From Rhodeus uyekii (lineage: Eukaryota; Chordata; Actinopteri; Cypriniformes; Acheilognathidae): a DNA stretch of 64,000 nt. The translations under genes were made by a program, and so were the position numbers. Shown piece by piece: positions 1-11,999 of the stretch; position 1 is the first letter of the stretch; every line of letters begins with the position of its first letter. The stretch covers positions 62,001 to 126,000 of the forward strand of contig JAWRVZ010000179.1 of the NCBI GenBank assembly GCA_037043235.1, read 5' to 3'. The notes under the pieces were generated by a model, which had not been told where the DNA came from, ran no database searches, and saw only the letters and a program-made list of their open reading frames with translations.

Positions 1-462
1 AGGATGTCAGAGCAACATCTTTGTTCTAAATAGATGGTTTACTTTGGCTATGCTTTCTCAGTTGAAAATTGTACTTAGTTCCCATAATCTAAATGAGAAC
101 ACATCACCTCATTTAAAACAGGAGAATCAACTGAGAGAGAAAAGTTGGAGGTGGAACACGTCAGTCAAATAAAACGTACTGTAACACTTTTGTATGTGGA
201 CTGACTAATACAAAAGAGAGCAACACCACGGGCAAAACAAATAATGAGAATGAATATCATTTCATTAAAAAAGTAGCATGTTAATTTGCTGCCTGAGGGT
301 TTAATTAATTATCCATTTATCTAGTTTAATGCTTTATTTCTGTTTAAGCAGCAAATGTCACATCAAACTCTTGACAAATGCACTCAAGTAATACAGAGGT
401 GATGCATGTTTGGTGATTTCAGTCAAATATAGTGACTAAATAATAATACAACTATTAATTCA

Positions 463-488
463 ATTCAATAACTATTTAGTTATTGAAT
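463..488. repeat. AT-rich perfect inverted repeat
   Basis: ATTCAATAACT (463-473) and AGTTATTGAAT (478-488) are an 11-bp perfect inverted repeat around a 4-base loop, within a longer AT-rich tract. No further function is evident. Confidence 0.45.
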
Positions 489-534
489 ATTCTAATATAT
501 CGAATAATATAATAGTATATTCAAATACTATTGA

Positions 535-592
535 GTTATTTGTATAGCGCTTTTCACAATACATATATTTTCAAAGCAGCTTTAAAGAACAT
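535..592 (+). repeat. Fragment of a dispersed teleost repeat (TTTGTATAGCGCTTTT type)
   Basis: The run TTTGTATAGCGCTTTTCACA followed by TCAAAGCAGCTTTA is a widely dispersed fish repeat segment. A related fragment lies at 51380-51440 in this window. It is too short to assign to a class. Confidence 0.45.
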
Positions 593-800
593 GCATGTGT
601 CTACATCTACATTACGTGCTTTGTTATGAAGTGACTGTCTAAGTAATGTATATACTTAAGAAATGTACAGTTCTAAGATGATAAAAATCATGCAGTTGGC
701 TAAAATCACGTTAATTTTAGGCAGAATCAATGAGCTTATTAAAGTAACAATTACATGATTACATTGGCAGTGTTCCATGTTGATTCAGAGTTCATTAGAG

Positions 801-1051
801 CAGTGGTCCCCAACCTTTTTCTTGTCGCGGACCGGTCACCGTGCAAATTTCTTTCCGCGGACCGGGGGGGAGATTGTTGATGATTGGGGGGGGGGGGGGG
901 TGTTGGTGGTAGCGTTCTCTCAGCTCAGCTCCAGATGCAACGGCTTCGCGAATACGTCAATAGTTTAATCTTCCTTGTGTGGCCCGGAACCATTTGGCCG
1001 CGGACCAGTACCACTCGCGCCTAGCCGTGGACCGGGGGTTGGGGACCACTG
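801..1051. mobile_element. Non-autonomous hAT element (251 bp) with perfect 8-bp TSD
   Basis: The termini are CAGTGGTCCCCAACC at the left and GGTTGGGGACCACTG at the right, a perfect 15-bp inverted repeat of hAT type. The element is flanked by an exact 8-bp duplication CATTAGAG (793-800 and 1052-1059). The interior has repeated GCGGACCGG motifs and a 15-base G run (886-900). The 63-codon open frame inside it is not a gene. Confidence 0.93.
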
Positions 1052-1257
1052 CATTAGAGAAGTTGATAAATGTAATATTGACTATTGTATCTTACCTTTA
1101 ACCAGTATAATCAATGCATATCAATAAATATATGTATCATTATGTAATACTTTAGAAAAAGAGTACTTTCTTTAAAATAAATGTCATTTGGTTTGAAATT
1201 TTATCTAACACATTTACATTCAAGCGTATGATATACTTAAATCTAAGAAGTGTGTCT

Positions 1258-1607
1258 TGGAATAGGAATAGTTCACCCCCCAATTTTTTTGTGAAGAATG
1301 TTGGTAACCAAACAGTTTTAGCTCCCATTGACTTCCGTTGTATTTCTGTTGATATAATGGATGTCAATGAAAACTGAAACGGTTTGGTTACTAACATTCT
1401 TTAAAATATATTATTTTGTGTTCCGTTTGTGTTTTTGTGTTCGGTTTATAACCAAACATTTATAATTCCTAGTGACTTCCATTGTATTTTTATCCATATA
1501 ATGGAGTCAAGAGGAACCAAAACTGCAACAAACACACAGGTTTGTAGTGTCATGAGCGTGCATAAATGCTAACAGAATTTAAATATTTGGGTAAACTATC
1601 CCTTTAA
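1258..1607. mobile_element. TTAA-ended palindromic MITE (GGGATAGTTCACCC family)
   Basis: The right end reads GGGTAAACTATCCCTTTAA and the left end (AATAGTTCACCCCCC) is a decayed inverse. The core is an inverted repeat in which GTTGGTAACCAAACAGTTT near 1300 pairs with AAACGGTTTGGTTACTAAC near 1378. This matches the abundant cyprinid non-autonomous family with TTAAAGGGATAGTTCACCC termini. Related copies lie at 59372-59608 and from 61500. Confidence 0.75.
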
Positions 1608-1680
1608 ATGTTAAAAAACTTTTTTAGGCCACTCTATATAAGCTTTCCTGTAATACTGTTTGATCTACAGCTTTCTTGTA

Positions 1681-1804
1681 ACTCAAACTGTAGAGCATGG
1701 CACTTGCAACGCCCAAGGTCATGGGTTCGATCCCCAGGGAAAGCTAGAACTGATTAGAATGTCAATGTGTATCTTGAATGCAATGTAATGCCAAATGCAT
1801 AAAT
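1681..1804 (+). repeat. tRNA-derived SINE, diverged
   Basis: The tRNA-like head contains a pol III B-box-like GGTTCGATCC (1724-1733) preceded by GTAGAGCATGGCACTTGCAA. The tail has the ATCTTGAATGCAATGTAA ... CCAAATGCATAAAT segment of a cyprinid SINE. It is related to the copy at 9121-9262 but has lost part of the GTCGCTTTGGATAAA tail. It is not a functional tRNA gene. Confidence 0.78.
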
Positions 1805-2781
1805 ATGAACTATAAATATAAACACTTTTTTGACAAGTTGTTAAAAAAACTACCCACAACCACACATCACTGGGTCAAAACGTATATAATGAAATGGACA
1901 GAGCATGTTCCTCAGAGTTGTGTTCAATGCGTTCAGTAATGTGCGTAAAGGTTGGTGCCCTCCTCTCCTTGCAGTGACGATGTGACACTTTACAACCTGG
2001 AGTGAACACTCCAGGTGAGCCAGGGACCCCTGTACATTCAGAGCTAATAAGGATGACCCTTTCGGAGCCGTCAGTTCCATGGAGAGAAAGAGCAGATCAT
2101 AGACAGGTTACGTTAATTGAGTTGATGGAAGGGGGAGCATTGGGCCGGCTGTGGGGAGCCCTGGGAAAATGGCGATGGGAGAAGCATGCCGTTGAAATGG
2201 GGTCAATAAAAGAGAGGGAGGCTTTCTTTAAATGGAGGCTGTCGTTTGAAAAGGCTGCATCTGGCTGCAGTGCATGTTAGGGTCGGAGAAGATGTGTCCT
2301 TGTGTGACACAATATGAGCAATATGTGCACTGAAATGGATCTTGGAAGGCACCTTTGTGAGGAGGGAATGAATGAATGGCTACATTTTTCTTTCTCATCA
2401 CGTTTGTCTGTTCAGAAGGACGAATGGCCTGGCACTTAGGAAATTGTGAAATATTATTCTGATAAATGACTTTGGTGGCGACTTGTAGATGATATATATT
2501 TCAGTTTATAACCGTTCCGGTCCTCAAATCTGGTTGGCTAAGTGGCATTCCAAGAGTGATGATACACAGTCCAACAACACTTTACATTTTCAATTCGCTT
2601 GTGTTGTTCACAACAGTCCAGATGAGAGTATGTGTGTGTGATGAAAGTAGTATGGGTGCTACTTATAATTGTACTTAAGGAGAATCATGATTAATAACAC
2701 GCACACTCTATAGTGGGGTGGACAATCCTGTTCCTGAAAAAAGCTAAGAAAAACAAAATGACTGGCACAATGTACTTAATG

Positions 2782-3638
2782 CAGTGCTTCTCAATTATTT
2801 TCTGTAACGCCCCCCCCAGGAAGACGTAAACATTTCGCGCCCCCCCCCCCCATTTTGGAACTTTAGCCTTATTGTTTCTATGGCGACGCGTCATGCGTGA
2901 CATACCGCAGTCACAAAAAGCACTGTGTGATAGATGCATCACATTTATTTAGTTTTTTCTATTTATTCAAAATAATCAACAACATTCTCAGATATGTGGA
3001 AGTGAATGTGTTTTGTCACTTAAAAACCTTTATAATGATCATGTTCGTTGATCTGTGAAGCGGGACGGGCGCCGCTGTGTTAGTTTGCACCGCAGTTCAG
3101 AGAATCTGATCTGTCAACACGTCAATTCAATCACTTCTTCTGAAATACTTGATAGTAAGTGGCCAGTGAAGTGGGAGAAGAACAGAGTGAAGTTTATAGT
3201 TACCAATACAATGTGTATCTGATATGAATAAAACACCTTGTCAGTTTATAATTGAATGGATTGCTATTTCCTCTTTTATAGACATCCGTCAGTATTTTTC
3301 AAAGTATAAACTTATTGTTTTGCCAGGACTTATGAGTATTTAAATGTTTGAAACCTAAAAGAAACCTTATGGTTGAAAACACTTAATAGTTAACAAGCTA
3401 TGAGCACGTCTTTTTCTGGATCCCTGCCAGATATCGCGTGAAAACACGTGTGAATTTAGCGGTTGATCACGTGACACATGTGTGATCGTACACGTCAAAG
3501 GGTGAAGGGATTGTTATCTGAACTTCATATCTGCTGCTCGTTTAGTGCAAGAAAACCTACTCCCTGGCAAAAAAAAAGCATGTTCCCCAGGGTCACGCGC
3601 GCCCCCCCTGGCATCGCCCCACTATTTGAGAGCCACTG
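2782..3638 (-). mobile_element. Non-autonomous hAT-type composite element (857 bp)
   Basis: The ends CAGTGCTTCTCAA and TTGAGAGCCACTG are near-perfect inverted repeats of hAT type. The flanks ACTTAATG (2774-2781) and ACTTTATG (3639-3646) are an 8-bp duplication with one mismatch. Subterminal C-rich runs flank an interior that matches, in reverse complement, the piggyBac-like element at 44440-45405. A second copy of the composite lies at 53982-54851 in the opposite orientation. Confidence 0.85.
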
Positions 3639-3689
3639 ACTTTATGTGTTAATTTTGTATTTCAAAACAATTTTCCTGCTGTTAAAGTG

Positions 3690-3790
3690 GGAAATGGGTA
3701 AGGTTAGGGACAGGTTTGGTGGTATGGTAAGGTTTAAGGGTGGGTTAAGGTGCAATTATAGATGTAATTACAGAAAAAAGTGCATTTGAC
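3690..3790 (+). repeat. GGTTAGGG/GGGTTAAGG-rich repeat remnant
   Basis: The segment has GGGTAAGGTTAGGGACAGG, GGTAAGGTTTAAGGGTGGG, then GATGTAATTACAG. Such G/T-rich stretches followed by a GTAATTACA palindrome are dispersed in cyprinid genomes. A weaker relative (GGTTGGGTTTAGGGTAGGGG) is at 37120-37150. No boundaries can be set. Confidence 0.35.
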
Positions 3791-4428
3791 CCAATTATGA
3801 ATTTAAATGTTAGTACATAGGTGTACAAAAAGACAGTTCATATAAAAATAGGACTATGTGGCACAACAAAGCCATTACATTTCAGTTACAGACTGTAAAT
3901 TTGATTCAATCACAAAGTGACTGCAAATGTCACAGCCGTGCTAAAGTGATGTCAACAGGACTAATCTCCATATAAATACCAGCATGCAAATTCCTGGTAA
4001 GGCAAATGTTTTTTTGTGATGGTTCTGCTCTGATTACAAATACCCCATTATCTGTATTTCTGGATGTGTAAACCCCTGTAATCCCCGTGCGTTCTGACGG
4101 TGCGTGTCTCTGGATCTGCGCTCTTCGCAGAATACCAACACATTCATCCCGACACCCCACCTCGGCTCATATTCAACCACCTGCAGCACTCATTCTACAA
4201 AACATTACTTTTTTTATTGATCTTCTGGTGGTATTAGATACGGTCAGGACATTCTAACCATGTTTGCCACATGCTACACTCAGTCTGATCCATTCAAGAA
4301 CAGTCAATAGGAGGCAGATTAACAAGACCCAGCACTGTCTGTGGTTCTGAGCTATATTCTGCCTTTGCCATTAAATTAAGTGAACTGAAAGGTTGATCAA
4401 GGGTTGGAAACTAGTTGTTTTCAGAATA

Positions 4429-4809
4429 CAGTAATCCCTCTCCACTTCACGGTTCAAGTTTCGTGGTCTCAGTGCATCGCGGATTTTTCAAAAATATTCA
4501 TTGAAAAATAAAAATTCAAAAATACTGCCATATCGGCAGCCGTTTTGCGAAAAGCAGCGTTGTTTTATCGTGATGTCCAAGATAAATGGTTTCCCAGGAT
4601 GCCAGACAAAGAGAGAAACTCTCTCAGAGGATTTGCACATATCCACGGGCACTCAGACAAGACACGTGATTGGTTCCCGGCATGAGATCGACGAATGAAA
4701 GCACGAGTGGATGTATCCCATGAGCTGATTGGCTGACCATACTTCGTGGATTTTCACCTATCGCAGGGGGTTCCGGTCCACATTAACCGCGACAAACGAG
4801 GGATCACTG
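4429..4809 (+). mobile_element. Tigger/pogo-type MITE (381 bp)
   Basis: It starts CAGTAATCCCTCTCCACTTC and ends AACGAGGGATCACTG, imperfect inverted repeats flanked by TA on both sides (4427-4428, 4810-4811), as for the TcMar-Tigger group. The interior is shared with the copies at 12251-12909, 14142-14272 and 27807-28550, with an internal deletion relative to the roughly 744-bp copy. Confidence 0.85.
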
Positions 4810-4918
4810 TAGCCCAAATCAAATCAAATCAAGCCAAAATCAAAACACTTTTGCTTGTTTATTAAAAATACCATGTTTTTTTGAAGTGATGAATGTAATC
4901 ATTAAGCACACTGATACA

Positions 4919-5325
4919 GTACACTTCCGTTCAAAAGTTTAGGGTTGTTAAGATTTATATAAAATACTATATAAAATACTGTACAAAATACTAACATGCC
5001 TAAGACTTTTGCACAGTAACGTATTGTTACAGTTTAAAATAGAGCCATTTGAATTTATTTTAAAATGTAATTGATTTCTGTGAATTTTCAACATCATTAC
5101 TCTGGTCCTCAGTGTCACATGATCCATCAGAAGTTATTCTAATATGCTGCTCAATAAATATGCTTCTGTTGAAAACAGTTGCTGCTTCATATTTTTGTGT
5201 AAACCTTAATAGATTTTTGAAAGATTCTTTGATAAATAGGAAGATTTTTATTTGACATTTTTATAACATTATAAATATTTGTATTGTCACTTTCAGCCAA
5301 ATTCTTGAACAGAGCTGTATATCAA
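4919..5325 (+). repeat. Cyprinid dispersed repeat, TTCAAAAGTTT-ended family
   Basis: It starts ACACTTCCGTTCAAAAGTTT. Inside are the diagnostic segments GTCACATGATCCATCAGAAG, AATATGCTGCTCAATAAATA and GTTGAAAACAGTTG, and it ends near TTCTTGAACAG. The family recurs throughout the window. It is a diverged, near full-length copy. Confidence 0.75.
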
Positions 5326-5975
5326 TATTAAATCTGGTCAGTCACACTGTGTTACATACTAACCACACATGATCCTTTTAACCTATAATAGAGCTTAATA
5401 GAGCGGTCTGAACAACTAACTCAAACCCCCCCAAACCAAATGAAGTGAAATGAAAAGTGATGTGCATGGCACAATAGATCTCTTTTACCTAACGTTTCCC
5501 TGATCTCTGTTTATGTAATGAACATGCACTGTTCATTCCGACAATCTACAATTTAGACTGCCCAAAATGCCAGTGTTGTGATTGAGGCTTGTCAGATTGA
5601 TGGGTGCCATGACGCGAAAGAACAGGCCCTGAATCAGGTTCTTCAGAGAACAGCTCTTAGTGCATAAGAAGAGCCAGCTGACAGCGGGAGGGTGATTGAC
5701 GACAGAGCTTCAGTATTCTTTGCCAGCATCTGTTTCCACAGCTCTTTATAAAAGAACAGCATGGAATCAGTCAGTGAACTGTGTTCTCAGCTAGATTTAC
5801 AAAAACAACTCATTTATCTTTATTGCAGTGTCTTGAGATACATTTCTAAAGACTAATTTGTTCATAATGGGTTGAAAATAAGTTAGTATCAGTCAGGGGT
5901 CAACGGTTTTCAAAAAAAAGTATCCTTGCAAACATAGTAGGTTATATCTTATCTCGTTGAGAAAGTCAACGAATG

Positions 5976-6734
5976 TGTCAGAGTTCGGCCACATTCTGTC
6001 TAGTAATTTCTTGTTGTTGTGGCAGAGCTCTGACACTACCGTAATGTCTCGAGTTTGGTGTGTGCGTGCGCGGATTTTAGAGATTCAAGGCGCATGCTCT
6101 TGTCTGTGTTATGTCTGGTTTGCGGATTCTGATGTCCGGTGCCGATACTTTGGTCTGGTTCAGTTTAGGTTTTGGGTCGGGATTCGGACATTCATAACCC
6201 GTGTGTTCATCCTTGTCGTGAGCGTGCGAGATGAGTGGTTCCTCGTTCTCGCGGTTTATGTTATGTGAGTGGGTGCGGTTTTGGACTTCGCTTGGTCCGT
6301 GTTTTTAATCGGCCGTGAGCTTTCATGTTGTGTTTTGGTGTTGCGCTCGCAGTTTGGTTTTCACCTTTCATCTTTCATCTTTGTTTAATGTGAACGTGGC
6401 GATGCGCGTCCGCATTGGCTGCGTGTTCATGTCTTGTCACTGTTACCCCATTCCTTCCTTGTTTCCTTGTCATTAGTTTGATTTGTCCCAGCTGTTCCGA
6501 TTCAATTACCCTTCCTCCTGTGTGTATTTAATCCCTTCATTTTTGTTGTCCTGTGTCGCATCATTGTCCATACTTTGTTGTTTATTGTGGTTTCCTTGTC
6601 TTGAGTATCCTGCCTAGTCTTGTTTTTACCCCCCTCAGGGTTGTTTATGTTTGGATTTTGTTTATGTTCTGTTTAATAAAAGCCCTAGACCCTGCATATA
6701 TTGAGTCCTCGCGCTTCACCCACCATACCTGACA
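5976..6734 (+). mobile_element. Solo LTR (759 bp), Gypsy-like, with 5-bp TSD
   Basis: It begins TGTCAGAG and ends ACCTGACA, giving TG...CA ends with a TGTCAG/CTGACA terminal inverted repeat. It is flanked on both sides by GAATG (5971-5975 and 6735-6739). An AATAAA polyadenylation signal lies near 6674 and a TATTTAA box-like sequence near 6526. No internal retroelement genes adjoin it, so it is a recombination-derived solo LTR. Ty3/Gypsy is my inference from length and TSD. The 103-codon open frame inside it is incidental. Confidence 0.88.
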
Positions 6735-7296
6735 GAATGTGTATAAGTATCAGTGATAAAAACCGAAGTAACTTGAACTAAAAATACATAAATCTGTGAA
6801 CAAAAGCTGAAAATACAGATAAGCTCAAAGATTTATTTGCCTAAAAAGATTGTCTTTCAGAAATTTGACAGCACAGACTTTGAAATGCTGTAAAGTTCTG
6901 TGGCTAGATCTTCCTTTGCATCATGCCATTTGTAAATTGCATAAAGCCAGTCAATTACATTAGAATTGCCAATCTGATTGGTACAGGAATTTCATCCAAC
7001 ACTGATGCATATTGCCAGTTTTGTGCAATATGCATCAGACAGTCTGTGAATGGACTGTGGGCGGTCTGTGGGTGTGCCGTCTGTGGCTGAGGCGAGTGTA
7101 AAGCTAAACACAAACGGCAGCGATGAAATCGGCAGTTAGCCAAGTTGCTGTACTTTTGGTCACTACTGCTGGTTGCAGACTTTTATGTCACCAATGGTTA
7201 CAAATGCTCATCTCGCTAATTCTTTTATTTTCTAAATCCCTGAAATGATAATTTTAGCATTTCTGGTTCCATTGTTCTTAAGTCAAAAGGTCTTTT

Positions 7297-7366
7297 ACAT
7301 TTACATTTATGCATTTGACAGACGCTTTTATCCAAAGCGACTTACATTGCATTCAAGGAACACATT
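7297..7366 (-). repeat. SINE tail fragment
   Basis: The reverse complement carries GTAAGTCGCTTTGGATAAAA and GCGTCTGTCAAATGCATAAA, the conserved tail of the cyprinid tRNA-derived SINE also seen at 9121-9262. No tRNA-like head is present, so this is a 5'-truncated copy. Confidence 0.75.
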
Positions 7367-7844
7367 GAATCAGGTTTTGAATGGGTTTTTGGATAAATGC
7401 CTTAAATAAGATTTGTGGTGAACAACCTCAAGATAGTTTCACATTTTATTCAATGGCAAAAATACAAGTCATTGAAAAAGGCAGTTGCTAATAAGTGACT
7501 AAATGGGACTACAGAGGTTTTTGGGAATGTTAAAAGTGATCACACTGAACAGGACAACTCATGTACTCACTAGTTGCTTTCACAGACTAACTATTCTAAC
7601 TCAAACTTTCAAGGAAAAAGTTTTTTAAATAAAAGCTAAAAGAGATTTCGGAAACTTAAGAACGATGACATTGAAGTCATATGACCATGGAATAGTTTGC
7701 TTGGTGATTGTATTTGGGCTTCAAAATTCATAAAAGTTGTGTTCATTTGGGAAATAGGAAGATTATTCGTGTACGAATCATAATCATTTGTTGGAAATAA
7801 TCCAAAAAGCAATGGAAAAATCCAGGATGTTGCTAGTCAAACGT

Positions 7845-8130
7845 AGCCAGACCTTTAGATGGATGGCAGAAGGTCTGAACTCCATAGCAGCTTTCATTGG
7901 CCGCCCATGACATCTGACAGAGCGACTAATCACAGTTTGTTTTGTTCACGTATGGTTAGGGGTGTGAAAAAATATAAGGTAGATGTCCCTACAATAACAG
8001 ACCCCCTAAATTTCAATCACTAGGGAATCCGCTCCAGCGTGATCAACTGAGTTAATCAAATTTTGGTTCAAGACAGAGTAGATACTGTACAGTGTGACCT
8101 TCAACTGTTTGATTAGCATAACCAGGCTAC
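7845..8130. repeat. Possible dispersed DNA repeat with GTAGCC ends
   Basis: ACGTAGCCAGACCT near 7845 and AACCAGGCTACTGG near 8125 share an inverted GTAGCC core. The interior segment AAGGTCTGAACTCCATAGCA resembles a dispersed cyprinid repeat. The termini match poorly and no target duplication could be fixed. Confidence 0.35.
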
Positions 8131-8340
8131 TGGCTTTACTCACTAAAAGCATTTAAAGGGCTCTGTAAGATGTGTGTTGAATTACATCGACGGCAGTTTT
8201 TAAGCTTTTCTTTATAAGGTGGAATGGGATAGTACATGCTGTGCCTCTTAATAGAGGTTTAGTGAGAGATCAATAGCTACACATTAAAGTACTGTTCTCT
8301 ACTTATGCTTTATATGACCAGCTATCAATCATGCTCTTGA

Positions 8341-8367
8341 GTGTGTGTGTGTGTGCGTGCGTGTGTG
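8341..8367 (+). repeat. TG microsatellite
   Basis: A short (TG)n tract with GCG interruptions. Confidence 0.9.
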
Positions 8368-9120
8368 GATTTTTCTATAGAAATAATGAATAACAGGGAA
8401 TAACCCACAATTTGATTAGACTTTAAATTATTCAACATGGACACCAGACGGCAGAGGTCGAGCAATTCTTACAAAGTCAAACAACATCCTCTATTCCGAG
8501 GAAAAACTAATTCCACCGACACTCATCATTACCTTCTGCTTAGTGTTTGTCCACTTATTCATTGAAGAGTTTTGGATGACTGACTACTTCATAATTCAAC
8601 AGCATGGCTTATCTGCATAATGTTGATAAGGGGCCATACAATATAGGACAACCATAATGAAATATAAACAGCCTTTAGTCTGGTGGAAGCTGTGGCTGTG
8701 GCTGGTGCTGTACGAGTGCTAGGTTTATTCTGGAAGCTCTGGTCCTTTCCTCTATATTTAGAGATGAGGCAACAGAAAGCAGATCAAACAAGCAAGGGTC
8801 ACCGTGACGGCTACAGAAAGCTCGCCTTTGATCCTATAAAACTCTTTGTGAGTCTTTACACTGATCAGCCGTGTGAGGGTGTTTCCTCAACTATAGGCAC
8901 TTTTCCCTCGTTAGACTTTTAGAAGAAAAAAAATCTCTCTTCAAACCCTTCTCCCACTCTCACTGGTTTAATTTGTCCACTAATAATGCCTAGCAGTAGA
9001 CAAACATGATGCATCACTGGAGAATTGTGTCTTTTTTATTATCATGAAGATTCAATCTAGTGTCATTCCCAGTACATCTAAAATTACAGTGATGAATCTT
9101 TTTGGAATAATGTTCTTTCA

Positions 9121-9262
9121 TGTGGCTCGAACAGTAGCGTGAGGTACTTGCAACACCAAGGTCGTGGGTTCGATTCCCAGGGATACCAAGAATGTCAATG
9201 TGTATCTTGAATGCAATGCAAGTCGCTTTGGATAAAAACGTCTTCCAAATGCATGAATGTAA
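9121..9262 (+). repeat. tRNA-derived SINE, near complete
   Basis: The tRNA-like head ends in a B-box-like GGTTCGATTCC (9167-9177). A linker AATGTCAATGTGTATCTTGA and the tail AAGTCGCTTTGGATAAAAAC...CCAAATGCATGAAT follow. This is the best-preserved copy of this cyprinid SINE type in the window. The anticodon arm is degenerate. Confidence 0.85.
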
Positions 9263-9326
9263 ATTTACAGCTAGAATTTTAAGCACCCCAAATGCATAGA
9301 AATAATATTTTGACACTTTTTAAATA

Positions 9327-10568
9327 CAGTGGAACCCACTTATCTCGAGCTCGGTTAACTCGCCAACCCTATTTTCCTAATTACTAATTTTGGGAACCAA
9401 ACTCCCCTATTTTTCTTAGCATTTTTCTTATTGGTTATGTCGATTCTTTTATGTCGTCGAACCCTGATATCTCGAGCACAAAAGAGGGACAAATTCGCCA
9501 CTTAACGTCAGTTATCTCGATCCCTGAGCCTAATGATAGTACCGAGTTCAGATCAGCTGAGTTCACATTGCATGTCATGATCCGTATGGTCACTCACTCC
9601 AATGATGCTTCACTCATTCTTGCTGTGCAGTGCTGTGCAGCCGCAGAAGAACTGGCAGAAATATCAAGTCTTACAGATGCTATCTTGGAAGAAGAGGCAC
9701 AGGAGTTCACATTCACTGTCCAGGAATTCCCAGATTACACTGACATCGACAAAGACATCGTTACTGATAGAAGCTTAGAAGCATTTGTTTTCAAGGAGAC
9801 CGTTAAATGCAAAAAGCAACAAAGCATTTTAGACTTTGTAAATAAACCATATTAATCGCGTGTGCAATACTTTTCAGAACTGTGTCAGAGCGAAATGACT
9901 GTGTTATGAGCAAATGCGTTTATGTCTGTTGTGACCGTTTACGCTGTGAGCGAAATTGCGTTTGCAATGTTGGAGAATATGATTAAAGGTTTAAATTAAA
10001 GGTCGAGAATTGAAGGTGGTTTTTTATCGTATACTAAATCTTGTAACGGCTGTCAGAGTGGTTGACGACTGCCCAGATGTTAAATAAACTGGTCACACGA
10101 GCTTTATAAATGGGTTTCGTACCAGCACACTCTTCTCAAACATGTAAAGAGCGCAAGTACAAACCAGGAAATATAAAACACTTCGACAAACATCACAAAT
10201 AAAAGAAGGCAAATAGAAACAGTAGATTATGCTGTATAACAGTCAGCGGTAGAGCGGCCATCTCTCTCCTCACTTAAAAACACTCTCCTCCCCGCACACG
10301 CTCACACAAGAACAGCGCGCACACAACAGCATACACCGTCTTAAAGGTATATTCCCAACATAAACAAAGTAGCCGTTACAATCTCTGCTGTTAGTTGGTG
10401 CACATATGCCTTTTGTTGTTAGCAAACATACAGTGTATGCCTATTTGTATAGCATGCCGATCACTTCATCAAACAAATTGCCATATTGGCTTTTGGTTAT
10501 CTCGATCCTCGGTTATCTCAACGCTTTTTTGCAACCGCCGAGGCCGTCGACATAACCGGGTTCCACTG
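9327..10568 (+). mobile_element. Tigger-type DNA transposon, internally deleted (1242 bp)
   Basis: It starts CAGTGGAACCCACTTATCTC and ends ATAACCGGGTTCCACTG, with TA on both sides (9325-9326, 10569-10570). The ends carry repeated TATCTCGA motifs. The only coding remnant is a transposase C-terminus (next entry); the N-terminal DNA-binding and DDE regions are missing. The 3' half from about 9990 is closely matched by the copy at 34095-34664. Confidence 0.86.
9451..9855 (+). pseudogene. Tigger transposase C-terminal remnant
   Basis: An open frame of 134 codons inside the Tigger element. The second half is acidic (AILEEEAQEFTF...DYTDIDKDIVTDRS) and it ends KKQQSILDFVNKPY. This acidic tail plus a short K/Q-SI-x-F terminal motif is typical of the extreme C-terminus of pogo/Tigger transposases. 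No CENP-B-like helix-turn-helix or DDE motif is present, so it cannot encode an active transposase. The first part, before about codon 45, comes from the element's 5' end and is probably not original coding sequence. Confidence 0.6.
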
Positions 10569-11999
10569 TAATATAAGACTATTACTTGATTGCAAATTAT
10601 TCTGTTCATAGTATTTACCTTCACGCATCACGAGTATCATTTTATGCCAAGCACTGACACTGCTGTCTCCTTGGTTAATGAGTAGACACCTTTTGACAAT
10701 ACATTATTATAAAAAATGGATACAAAAATAACAAACAGTTATAGAAAATGGATGAGAGTGTCAATTGCATTGTCTCACGCTGAATGAAATGAGTTGGCAG
10801 CCCTGTTCTTGATGTAATTAAAAAGATTCACGCACCAAAATGAGACAATATACATTTCATTCAGATGAAATTCTTCTGAAAAACGAAGGATTTCAATTCT
10901 AAAATTCTAAAAACGCACAAGACATCATAACGTAATAATTCCACACATTTGATACATATAGGAAAATGTTTTCTCCTCAATCCTCTCTCTTGTCCAGACC
11001 TAAGCACAGACAAACCAGAGCCAGACAAATTAATTTATTTTGAGTGGAGCCTTTAAATAAATAAAATGTATTAATTTAAAGGCTCTTTCTGGCCACGCAT
11101 GGGGATTTTAAGTTGTGCCGATCAGAGCAAATCAGAGTGGAAACTCTGTTCTACTTCAGCTCTTTGGGAACTGGGAAATGATTCAGTATAACGCACCCTA
11201 AGGAGACTGGTGTTACCGATGGGAATAGCACATTCTCAGTCTGCGCACACTAGTAATCAGAGAACACTAAATGGGCTTGTTTGCCTTAGGTTTGTCCTGC
11301 TTGTACAGGTATGAGAAAAACACTGAGAATAACCTCAAAAACACTTGAGCTAATGCACAAAGCCCAGTAGATTAATGACTGGGATGCTTTTCTTAATAAC
11401 ATAATCATATTGTATGCTTTGTATACTGCAAAACAGAGGCAGAGCCATTTTTGTTCAATAAAGATGGCATCTCAGTTGCACAATAGCATTATCAAAGAGC
11501 CCAGCAAACAAACAGCACTGCTGACCGGTATCTAACCCCAGTGCATAACTTACTTGAAGCCACCTGTTATTTTTCAATTACCAGGTGGCGGGTACATCTT
11601 GCTTTGATGTGGCCACAATCCAAAAACGCCGTCTTCCCGGATACACAATGCATGTGTTGTGCATTCAGGGCTACAAAAAAGTACCAGTGTTTTTTTTTCT
11701 GTCTTTCTCCCAAGCAAGGAACAAAAAGCAATTGCCCAGAGCATAATTTGTAAACAGTGAATGTTGGCACAGTAACTATAAACGCAAGGTTGCTCATATT
11801 ATTCTGTAATTTCCTTGTTATTTCCCCAAGGGTTCAAGAAAACAGTTGATACAGCAACAATATCAATATTACAAATTAATTTTATGTCTTCACCTGTGTG
11901 CTCATTTCACACAGTGTTGAAATAACAGGAAATGACACCTATTGCATCAATAACTGGATTTCTTTTTGTTTGTGCAAAAGTCAATGCCACAATACAAGG

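Noticed and set aside
2002..2280. 92-codon plus-strand open frame as a gene
   Set aside because: It has no recognisable homology, no clear splice or transcript signals, and its composition is unremarkable.
3690..3760. Interstitial telomeric repeat
   Set aside because: GGTTAGGG-like motifs are not in tandem TTAGGG register. It looks like a dispersed repeat.
5957..6268. 103-codon open frame as a gene
   Set aside because: It lies inside a solo LTR with a precise target duplication.
9121..9185. tRNA gene, from the GGTTCGATTCC B box
   Set aside because: The rest of the cloverleaf does not fold and the sequence continues into a SINE tail. A similar copy at 1681 confirms a SINE family.
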